From Geopsychrobacter electrodiphilus DSM 16401 (GTDB taxonomy: Bacteria > Desulfobacterota > Desulfuromonadia > Desulfuromonadales > Geopsychrobacteraceae): a DNA stretch of 64,000 nucleotides. The position numbers and the translations under genes are program-made. Position 1 is the stretch's first letter. The number at the start of each line of letters is the position of its first letter. Under the pieces are notes generated by a model that saw only the letters and a list, made by a program, of their open reading frames with translations, had not been told where the DNA came from and did not search any database. Of this stretch, positions 57,513 to 64,000 are shown piece by piece. The stretch is from assembly GCF_000384395.1 (NCBI RefSeq), contig NZ_ARWE01000001.1, forward strand, positions 2,196,894 through 2,260,893. Direction: 5' to 3'.

Positions 57513-58236
57513 GTTTTTTAGCTCCCGTAACAATCGTGCCTATCGACTCACCACACACCACCTTCATGATGTTACCACTACGGGTCAAGTCGAAGATAAT
57601 CATTGGTAGATTATTATCCATACAAAGTGAAGTTGCCGTAGCGTCCATAACCTGCAACCCCATTTGCAATACTTCCAGGTAGGTCAGATCATCATACTTG
57701 ATTGCATTCTCATCCGTGGCAGGGTCCGCGGAATAGATCCCGTCAACCTTTGTTGCCTTGAGGATGACTTCTGCACCAATTTCCATGGCACGTAAACTGG
57801 CGGCGGTATCCGTCGTAAAATAGGGGTTCCCGGTCCCCGCACCAAAGATAACAACCCGACCTTTTTCCAGATGACGTTCTGCCCGGCGACGAATATACGG
57901 TTCGGCTATCTGTTTCATATCGATAGCGGACAAAACCCGGGTCGTAACTCCCTTTTTCTCGAGAGCATCCTGCATGGCAAGACTGTTCATCAACGTCGCC
58001 AACATCCCCATATAATCGGCGCTAGCGCGATCCATTCCCTTGGAGGAAGCGGCCAATCCACGGAAGATGTTCCCTCCACCTATGACCAGAGCGACTTCGA
58101 CCCCCTTGGCGACGACCTCAGCTATTTCTGCTGCAATTGCAACAAGGATATCGGGAGAAATCCCATAACCCTGATCACCCGCAAGAGCCTCGCCACTAAG
58201 CTTTAAAAGAATTCGACGGTATTTGATTTCAGCCAC
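57505..58236 (-). CDS. pyrH: Uridylate kinase
   Basis: 243 residues from GTG at 58236 ([18 protein letters not shown]), with AGGGA upstream; a TTG at 58251 gives a less usual N-terminus. GGGNIFRG and [13 protein letters not shown] are UMP-kinase motifs. Converts UMP to UDP. Part of the classic rpsB-tsf-pyrH-frr unit. Confidence 0.95.
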   Translation of the reverse strand: MAEIKYRRILLKLSGEALAGDQGYGISPDILVAIAAEIAEVVAKGVEVALVIGGGNIFRGLAASSKGMDRASADYMGMLATLMNSLAMQDALEKKGVTTRVLSAIDMKQIAEPYIRRRAERHLEKGRVVIFGAGTGNPYFTTDTAASLRAMEIGAEVILKATKVDGIYSADPATDENAIKYDDLTYLEVLQMGLQVMDATATSLCMDNNLPMIIFDLTRSGNIMKVVCGESIGTIVTGAKKHG

Positions 58237-58261
58237 ATCAATCCCTAGCAATCAGGCAAAC

Positions 58262-59170
58262 TTACTTGCTCAAAGCGGCAACTTCAGCAGCGAAATCGTC
58301 CTCTTTTTTCTCAATGCCTTCGCCCAGCTGATAACGAACGAAGCGACTTAGTTCAATGGCAACACCTAGTTCCTTGCTGAGCTTTTCAACAATTTTGTTA
58401 ATTTTATGATCGGGGTCAATCACAAAGTCCTGCTCAAGCAGACAAACCTCGCCAAAATACTTGTTGATCTGGCCAACGATAATTTTGTCGACAATATTTT
58501 CAGGTTTTCCACTATCGAGCGCCTTGACCCGCATGATCTCCTTCTCTTTATCAACGATTTCCAAAGGAACCTGCTCGCGCTTAAGGTACTGCGGATTGGC
58601 AGCGGCAACATGCATGGCAAACTGACGAGCAAGGGCTTCGACCCGAGGATCCGTGGAGCTGGTTTTTAGCTCAACCAGGACACCGATCTTGCCAGCACCA
58701 TGAATATAGGAAACAACACAGCCTACGCCGGCATTACAGCGATCAAACCGACGAAGACTCATATTCTCGCCAATTGTTGCAATTTGATGACTGAGTTCTT
58801 CGGCAACAGTCCGCCCCGTACCAGGGAATGCCAGGGTTTTGAGTTCTTCAATATCAACGACTTCACTGCTAAGACAAAGTGTGGCAATCCCTTGGACAAA
58901 CTTTTGGAAATCCGCATTTTTTGCGACAAAGTCTGTTTCGGCGTTCACCTCAACAAGAACCCCCCTGGCGCCCTCGGCGGCAGCAACAACTACCCCCTCA
59001 GCAGCAATTCGACCTGACTTTTTAGCAGCGGCCGAAAGACCTTTTTTCCGTAAAAAGTCGACAGCGTCATCCATGTTTCCACCAGTTTCAGCCAGCGCTT
59101 TTTTGCAGTCCATCATCCCCGCGCCAGTTTTTTTGCGTAATTCAGATACCATCGATGCTGTGATGCTCAC
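58262..59170 (-). CDS. tsf: Elongation factor Ts
   Basis: 302 residues from GTG at 59170, supported by GGAGG nine bases upstream and the N-terminus SITASMVSELRKKTGAGMMD; the longer frame to 59254 runs into the rpsB gap. VNAETDFVAKN is the core signature. It has the long, two-subdomain form as in E. coli rather than the short form of some deltaproteobacteria. Exchanges GDP on EF-Tu. Confidence 0.95.
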   Translation of the reverse strand: MSITASMVSELRKKTGAGMMDCKKALAETGGNMDDAVDFLRKKGLSAAAKKSGRIAAEGVVVAAAEGARGVLVEVNAETDFVAKNADFQKFVQGIATLCLSSEVVDIEELKTLAFPGTGRTVAEELSHQIATIGENMSLRRFDRCNAGVGCVVSYIHGAGKIGVLVELKTSSTDPRVEALARQFAMHVAAANPQYLKREQVPLEIVDKEKEIMRVKALDSGKPENIVDKIIVGQINKYFGEVCLLEQDFVIDPDHKINKIVEKLSKELGVAIELSRFVRYQLGEGIEKKEDDFAAEVAALSK

Positions 59171-59295
59171 GTCTTCTGTCCTCCATACCGAGGTTTCCGC
59201 CGTACAAAAACGGAAAACCTTATTTATGTTTTGTTTACGCCAACGGCCAGGCACTTCTGCCCAGCCGTCGGAATGTCCAGATTGTGCGTCGTACT

Positions 59296-60258
59296 TTATT
59301 CTGGAGCAGGCACGACGACAGGAGTCTCTTCGACAGCAACCACCTGCTTGTCTACAGGAGCCTCTTCGACGGCAACCTCCTGCTTGTCTACAGGAGTCTC
59401 TTCGACGGCAACCTCCTGCTTGTCTACAGGAGTCTCTTCGACGGCAACCACCTTCTTGTCTACAGGAGTCTCTTCGACGGCAACCACCTTCTTGACGGCA
59501 GGAGCAGCCTTGGCCGCGGGTGCCGTTTCAACGACTACATCCTTACCCTCGGCAGCACCCTGCTTTGCCGCGGCCTGTTTTTCACGACCTTCATCACATG
59601 AATCTGCAATGCTCGAAGCAAAAAGCCGGATTGCACGGATCGCATCGTCATTACCAGGGATAATATAATCGATCCCGTCGGGATCACAGTTGGTATCAAC
59701 AACCGCAACAACCGGAATGCCAAGGCGGTTCGCTTCTTGAACGGCAATCGCTTCTTTTTTGGGGTCAATTATAAAAATTGCACCAGGCAACTTTGCCATA
59801 TTTTTGATGCCACCCAGGTTCTTTTCAAGTTTGGTACGTTCGCGATCAAGCTGCAGGCCTTCTTTTTTTGTCAACTTTTCGAAGGTGCCATCAGTCGCCA
59901 TGGTCTCGATTTTTTTGAGGCGATCGATACTTTTCTTGATGGTGGTAAAATTGGTCAACATGCCACCGAGCCAGCGATTATTGACAAAGTATTGTCCCGC
60001 ACGGAGCGCTTCTTCAGCAATGGCACCCTGTGCTTGCTTTTTCGTTCCAACAAACAAAACCTTGTCACCGGCTGCGACAGTTTCCTGAATAAATTCACAG
60101 GCAGAACGAAAATAGCGTACGGTCTTTTGTAGATCGATAATATAAATACCGTTACGTGCACCAAAGATATAAGGTTTCATCTTTGGATTCCAACGCTTGG
60201 TCTGGTGACCAAAGTGAACGCCTGCTTCCAACAGTTGCTTCATCCCTACTTGTGCCAT
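59296..60258 (-). CDS. rpsB: Ribosomal protein S2 with repetitive C-terminal tail
   Basis: 320 residues. The S2 fold fills the first 235 or so ([52 protein letters not shown]). The remaining ~85 residues are an alanine/lysine segment, then five near-identical 12-residue units of the type [12 protein letters not shown], ending VPAPE. E. coli S2 is 241 residues without such a tail. Transcribed with tsf-pyrH-frr from a promoter at 60378-60406. Confidence 0.96.
   Translation of the reverse strand: MAQVGMKQLLEAGVHFGHQTKRWNPKMKPYIFGARNGIYIIDLQKTVRYFRSACEFIQETVAAGDKVLFVGTKKQAQGAIAEEALRAGQYFVNNRWLGGMLTNFTTIKKSIDRLKKIETMATDGTFEKLTKKEGLQLDRERTKLEKNLGGIKNMAKLPGAIFIIDPKKEAIAVQEANRLGIPVVAVVDTNCDPDGIDYIIPGNDDAIRAIRLFASSIADSCDEGREKQAAAKQGAAEGKDVVVETAPAAKAAPAVKKVVAVEETPVDKKVVAVEETPVDKQEVAVEETPVDKQEVAVEEAPVDKQVVAVEETPVVVPAPE
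59322..59501 (-). repeat. Five 36-bp tandem repeats inside rpsB
   Basis: A 36-bp unit encoding 12 residues (V/E-VAVEE-T/A-PVDK-K/Q) repeats about five times in frame at the end of rpsB. The central copies are almost identical at the DNA level, so copy number may vary between strains. Edges are approximate. Confidence 0.85.
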
Positions 60259-60312
60259 TTTACTGCTCCTTGTTACAGTTCGGTTTGAGTCCTCCGCTTT
60301 CGTCTCTCCACC

Positions 60313-60340
60313 ACCGGCTCAGGTATCGCTGAGACCCCGG
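60313..60340 (-). promoter_or_regulatory. Hairpin in the rpsB leader
   Basis: In the 113-base leader between the promoter and rpsB, CCGG..CTCAG pairs with CTGAG..CCGG around a six-base loop. It could be an autoregulatory S2 site; this is inference from position. Confidence 0.35.
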
Positions 60341-60377
60341 TTGCAGTCAGAAAGCGTGCGTAATGATTAACCCGAGG

Positions 60378-60406
60378 TCTATACCATGCGCCGCTATTGC
60401 AATCAA
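60378..60406 (-). promoter_or_regulatory. Promoter of rpsB-tsf-pyrH-frr
   Basis: On the minus strand TTGATT (60406-60401) and TATAGA (60383-60378) are 17 bases apart. Confidence 0.55.
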
Positions 60407-60479
60407 GAGAAAATTCGTCGCTATCTGATGGGTATTCTTCAGACGAATTAATTTACAGATTTATCCCGGCTGTAATAAG

Positions 60480-61661
60480 ATGCCGCCCATGAACACACGC
60501 CGCATCAACCGCTACATTTTCAACGAGACCCTTATCCCGACCCTTCTTGGGTTGGTGGTATTTACCTTCATTCTGGTCATGGGAAAACTCCCCGGACTGA
60601 CTGAACTTGTTCTGAACAAGGGTGTCCCGCTGATAAGTATCCTAAAACTTTTCAGCTACCTGTTGCCGACCTTTCTCAGTATCACGATTCCGTTATCGTT
60701 CCTGCTCGGTGTCTTGCTCGCTTTCGGCAGATTATCAGCAGACAGTGAATTTATTGCCCTGAAATCAACCGGGGTCAGTCTCTATACACTCTTGAAGCCA
60801 ATTTTATATTTTTCGATTGTGTGTGTCTTAATCACCGGATATCTAACTCTGTACGGTGAACCCCTCGGCAAATCAGCGTTCCGCGATCAACTCTTCACCA
60901 TAGCCTCCGATCGTGCCGGCATCGGCATCCAGGCTGGGGTCTTTAACGATAGTTTTGAAGGGCTGATCATCTATGCGGAATCGACGGAAGACAAACAGGA
61001 ACAGATGACGCATGTCTTCATTTCAGATGAGAGAGCCGCGGGGAATCCGGCCAACATTATCGCCCGTCAGGGCCAGTTTATTCATGATGCGCAAAACAAA
61101 ACCCTGACCCTCAGGTTAAAAGACGGGACAATACACCACCTGGAAAGTGGAAAAACTGACAGCTACCAGACGGTCGGTTTCAGCACCTACGATATTAGTC
61201 TTGATCTTTCCAAAGGGTTGGCGGTCAATGCGGAGCGCTCGAAGTCCCTCGGCGAATACAGTCCATCACAACTGATTTCGGCGAAAAGACAGACAACCGA
61301 TAAGCGCATGGCGACCCGCCTAGCAGTAGAGTTGCACAAGCGGATCAGCACTTCTGTCGCACCTCTGGTTTTCGCCCTTATCGGGATTCCTCTTGGCCTG
61401 CAATCGAATCGCTCGGGAAAGGGGGCCGGGTTTTCTCTCGCCCTGGGCATAGCACTAAGCTATTACGTCCTGCTTAACATCTCCGCTACCCTCGCCAGCA
61501 AGGGGGGTGTCCCTCCCGCATTCGCACTCTACTTGCCCAACCTGCTTTTCATCAGCGCCGGGATCCTTCTCATTAACCGGACTGCTCGCGAAAAACAATT
61601 CAGCTGGCCTTCGCTATGGGGAACAAGTTTTTTTTCCAGGCGTGGGAGGGCTAAAAAGTGA
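60480..61661 (+). CDS. lptF: LPS export permease LptF
   Basis: 393 residues. Six membrane helices in a 3+3 arrangement around a periplasmic domain. INRYIFNETLIPTLLG at the N-terminus and RISTSVAPLVFALIGIPLGL near residue 285 are YjgP/YjgQ landmarks. With LptG it forms the LptB2FG extractor. A second in-frame ATG lies three codons in; neither has a strong Shine-Dalgarno. Overlaps lptG by four bases. Confidence 0.94.
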   Translation: MPPMNTRRINRYIFNETLIPTLLGLVVFTFILVMGKLPGLTELVLNKGVPLISILKLFSYLLPTFLSITIPLSFLLGVLLAFGRLSADSEFIALKSTGVSLYTLLKPILYFSIVCVLITGYLTLYGEPLGKSAFRDQLFTIASDRAGIGIQAGVFNDSFEGLIIYAESTEDKQEQMTHVFISDERAAGNPANIIARQGQFIHDAQNKTLTLRLKDGTIHHLESGKTDSYQTVGFSTYDISLDLSKGLAVNAERSKSLGEYSPSQLISAKRQTTDKRMATRLAVELHKRISTSVAPLVFALIGIPLGLQSNRSGKGAGFSLALGIALSYYVLLNISATLASKGGVPPAFALYLPNLLFISAGILLINRTAREKQFSWPSLWGTSFFSRRGRAKK

Positions 61662-62740
61662 AACAGATTGACCGCTATCTGCTGCAACATTTTCTGCGAA
61701 TCTTTACTCTGACCTTGATGGCGTGTGTAGGGATCTATTTGCTCGTCGATTTTTTCGAAAAGGCCAGCCGTTTTATCGAACATAAAGCCAGCATGTCTCA
61801 ATACCTTATTTACCTGATCAACAGCCTTCCCCTGATCATCGTTCAGGTCACCCCGCTGGTCATCCTGATGGGAACAGTGCTCACTCTGGGAAGCCTTGGC
61901 CGCACCAATGAAATTACGGCCCTCCGCTCTTGCGGTATCAGTCTCTGGAGAATCGTACGCCCTTTAATGTTGACAGTGGGCCTGATATCAATCGGCTATC
62001 TCCTGATCAATGAGGTTCTGGCGCCAATCAGTACCCGTCAACTCACCCGCCTGCTCGACTATCAATTACAGGGAAAACCCGAACCCTCTCTCAACAGTGA
62101 TCATATCTGGTACCGCGATGGCAACCGCATCATCAAGGTTGCCTTGGCTCTTCCGGAAAAAAAACGTCTACAGGGAATTTCAATCTTCGAAATGAGTAAT
62201 GATTTCCGCCTTCAATCCCGTACCCAGATCCCGGAGGTTTATTTTCGCGAAGGTCATTGGTGGGCACCAAAAGCTCAAAAACGCACCTTTGATCTCAATT
62301 CCGGAGACCTGGTAAGTTCAACGGCATTAACAAAAAAAGTTATCGATTTTGATCGAAAACCCGCTGACTTCGTCCGTGCAGCCGAGCAGAGCCGATTTAA
62401 AAGCGCTCTGGATCTCTGGCAGAGTCGCCGCAAACTTTCTGCGGAAGGTTTTGATGTTACGCGATTATCGGTTGACCTGCATACCCGCCTGGCCGCGCCC
62501 TTTGCCTGCTTGATCATGGCCTTTCTCGGAGTCCCTTTCTCTTTGGGCCGTGGTCGTGGCAGCAGCATCGCCTTAGGTGTCGGTTTAAGCCTGGCGGTCG
62601 GCGTCGGATACTTCCTCCTGCAGTCTCTCGCACTCGCTTTCGGCTATTCGGGTGCCCTCCCGCCGGTTGCGGCAGGTTGGGCGGCAAATTTGATATTCCT
62701 GTTACTGGGGACTTATCTCATTCTGAGGACTCAGGATTAA
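61658..62740 (+). CDS. lptG: LPS export permease LptG
   Basis: 360 residues from a GTG start with GGGAGG upstream, overlapping the lptF stop (GTGA). The paralogous 3+3 helix layout has QIDRYLLQHFLRIFTLTLMA at the start and DLHTRLAAPFACLIMAFLGVPFSLG near residue 275. Completes the LPS transporter with LptB and LptA/C encoded at 4.8-6.6 kb. Confidence 0.94.
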   Translation: MKQIDRYLLQHFLRIFTLTLMACVGIYLLVDFFEKASRFIEHKASMSQYLIYLINSLPLIIVQVTPLVILMGTVLTLGSLGRTNEITALRSCGISLWRIVRPLMLTVGLISIGYLLINEVLAPISTRQLTRLLDYQLQGKPEPSLNSDHIWYRDGNRIIKVALALPEKKRLQGISIFEMSNDFRLQSRTQIPEVYFREGHWWAPKAQKRTFDLNSGDLVSSTALTKKVIDFDRKPADFVRAAEQSRFKSALDLWQSRRKLSAEGFDVTRLSVDLHTRLAAPFACLIMAFLGVPFSLGRGRGSSIALGVGLSLAVGVGYFLLQSLALAFGYSGALPPVAAGWAANLIFLLLGTYLILRTQD

Positions 62741-62837
62741 ACCGAATTTGTGAACAAATCGAGAAAAAGTCTATTCTGCAGAGAAGAACTGGCGGGATTC
62801 CTGGTATTAAACTCTTTTTGTGTCCAAGATTTTTTTG

Positions 62838-62875
62838 AAACAGCCCCGACCTATGGGTCGGGGCTGTTTATTTTT
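62838..62875. terminator. Bidirectional terminator
   Basis: AAACAGCCCCGACC and GGTCGGGGCTGTTT form a 14-bp perfect stem with a four-base loop and T-runs on both strands, between lptG (+) and ahcY (-). Confidence 0.92.
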
Positions 62876-64000
62876 CAGTACCGATAGTGATCCGGCTTAT
62901 AAGGTCCCTCAATCGGGATATCAATATACGCCGACTGTTCGGGGGTCAATGTTGTGAGTTTTGCACCCAATTTATCCAGATGCAGGCGCGCAACCTTCTC
63001 ATCGAGTGTCTTCGGCAAGACGAAGACACCTTTTGCATAGTTTTCGTTATTGCAGTAAAGCTCGATCTGCGCCATGACCTGATTAGTGAAAGAGTTTGAC
63101 ATGACAAAACTGGGATGCCCCGTAGCGCACCCCAGATTGAGTAAACGACCTTCAGCCAACACGATCACCGCGTGCCCATCCGCAAAGACCCACTGATCGA
63201 CCTGATTGCCGTGTTCAACGGGATTCTTGATATTGATCTTCTTGATTCCCGGCGTTTTCGCCAAACCTGCCATGTCAATCTCGTTGTCAAAGTGACCGAT
63301 ATTCCCAACAATAGCGTTATGTTTCATCTGCGCCATGTGACTCGCAGTGATAATATGGAAGTTACCGGTGGTGGTGACAAAGATATCGGCGCTGGCAACA
63401 ACGTCCTCAAGAGTCTTGACCTCGTAGCCTTCCATCAGTGCCTGCAGGGCGCAGATCGGATCGATTTCGGTAACAATCACTCGTGCACCCTGGCCACGCA
63501 ACGACTGGCAACAGCCCTTACCGACGTCCCCATAACCGCAAACCACTGCGACCTTACCCGAGATCATTACATCGGTCGCACGCATGATACCGTCAACCAG
63601 CGAGTGGCGACAGCCGTAGACGTTGTCGAACTTGCTCTTGGTTACCGCGTCGTTGACGTTCATCGCCGGGAAGGGCAGAAGGCCATCGCGTTGAAGCTGG
63701 TACAGGCGGTGGACGCCGGTCGTGGTCTCTTCGGTCACCCCCTTGATTGACGCCTGGATAGCCGTCCAGTTGTTGCGCTTTTCGGCGATCGAAGCCTTCA
63801 TGCCGGTCACCAGTTCAACCCAGTCTTCAGGGTCATCGGCTTTTAATTGTGGCACCCCGTCAAGCTCCCATTTAGCACCATTTAAAACCATCATGGTTGC
63901 GTCACCGCCATCATCCAGAATCATGTTGGGGAGTTGACCACCAGGCCAGGAGAGAGCCTGCTCGGTGCACCACCAGTATTCTGCGAGGGTCTCCCCTTTC
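62875..64000 (-). CDS. ahcY: Adenosylhomocysteinase, N-terminal part outside the window
   Basis: About 375 codons are visible; the frame is open to the window edge ([16 protein letters not shown] is read from the last bases), so the 5' end is missing. The NAD loop [34 protein letters not shown] and the C-terminal KPDHYRY are SAH hydrolase hallmarks. It hydrolyses S-adenosylhomocysteine to adenosine and homocysteine. Confidence 0.96.
   Translation of the reverse strand, partial: KGETLAEYWWCTEQALSWPGGQLPNMILDDGGDATMMVLNGAKWELDGVPQLKADDPEDWVELVTGMKASIAEKRNNWTAIQASIKGVTEETTTGVHRLYQLQRDGLLPFPAMNVNDAVTKSKFDNVYGCRHSLVDGIMRATDVMISGKVAVVCGYGDVGKGCCQSLRGQGARVIVTEIDPICALQALMEGYEVKTLEDVVASADIFVTTTGNFHIITASHMAQMKHNAIVGNIGHFDNEIDMAGLAKTPGIKKINIKNPVEHGNQVDQWVFADGHAVIVLAEGRLLNLGCATGHPSFVMSNSFTNQVMAQIELYCNNENYAKGVFVLPKTLDEKVARLHLDKLGAKLTTLTPEQSAYIDIPIEGPYKPDHYRY

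Noticed and set aside
58839-59495. 218-codon plus-strand frame with [12 protein letters not shown] repeats
   Set aside because: Antisense shadow of the tsf start and the rpsB repeat tail.
59322-59501. Regularly spaced 36-bp repeats looking like a CRISPR array
   Set aside because: The units are directly adjacent, without spacers, and encode an in-frame repeat in ribosomal protein S2.

Overview
The window reads as a chromosomal segment of a Gram-negative deltaproteobacterium of the Desulfuromonadales type (Geobacter/Desulfuromonas/Pelobacter relatives). This is inferred from the gene order PTS-EIIA / rapZ / hprK / ptsN / hpf / rpoN / lptB-A-C / kdsC-D-A / pyrG / kdsB, from the ilvB-ilvN-psd-pssA-leuA-leuC-leuD cluster with a T-box leader, from a rubrerythrin/desulfoferrodoxin pair typical of anaerobes, and from a full LPS and Mla outer-membrane apparatus. 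Almost all of it is conserved core metabolism. I see no insertion sequence, prophage, CRISPR array or defence island.

Layout. 1-11.5 kb (minus strand): PTS-like regulation, ribosome hibernation, sigma-54, LPS export and KDO synthesis, CTP synthase. 11.7-19.1 kb: purB, a LysR regulator with a divergent secreted transglutaminase-like protein, rubrerythrin plus superoxide reductase, an alpha/beta hydrolase with an Asp nucleophile, and threonine dehydratase. 19.1-22.6 kb: an AT-rich stretch with two small zinc-ribbon proteins, a YgiQ-type radical SAM protein, and long non-coding gaps. 22.6-27.2 kb: a two-gene, divergent biotin-dependent acyl-CoA carboxylase. 27.3-32.7 kb: assimilatory sulfate reduction (siroheme reductase, DUF2061, APS reductase, CysD, CysN with a degenerate CysC-like tail), then tRNA-Pro(TGG) and a PiT phosphate transporter. 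35.6-41.4 kb (minus): one long operon crcB-DUF190-terB-mnmM-mlaE-F-D-A-C-cNMP-binding protein. 41.5-43.1 kb: a 6S RNA gene with its own promoter and terminator, then a TraB-family membrane protein. 43.2-51.1 kb (minus): branched-chain amino acid and phosphatidylethanolamine genes, with a leucine T-box before leuA and a decayed 3' fragment where ilvC should stand. 51.5-60.3 kb (minus): tsaB, rseP, dxr, cdsA, uppS, a ferredoxin, frr, pyrH, tsf, rpsB. 60.5-64 kb: lptF-lptG and, convergent, the 3' part of ahcY.

The best leads are local oddities rather than a new system. They are: (1) loss of most of ilvC, leaving about 49 decayed codons next to an inverted-repeat scar; (2) two genes (cdsA, ygiQ) whose conserved N-termini begin upstream of any ATG/GTG/TTG, cdsA apparently at an ATC placed after a good Shine-Dalgarno; (3) a CysC-like domain fused to CysN that has lost APS-kinase motifs, in an operon whose CysH is of the APS-using type; (4) a biotin carboxylase-BCCP fusion with large insertions; and (5) a ribosomal protein S2 with a tandem 12-residue repeat tail. 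Starts were revised from the longest reading frame wherever a ribosome-binding site and family N-terminus agreed.
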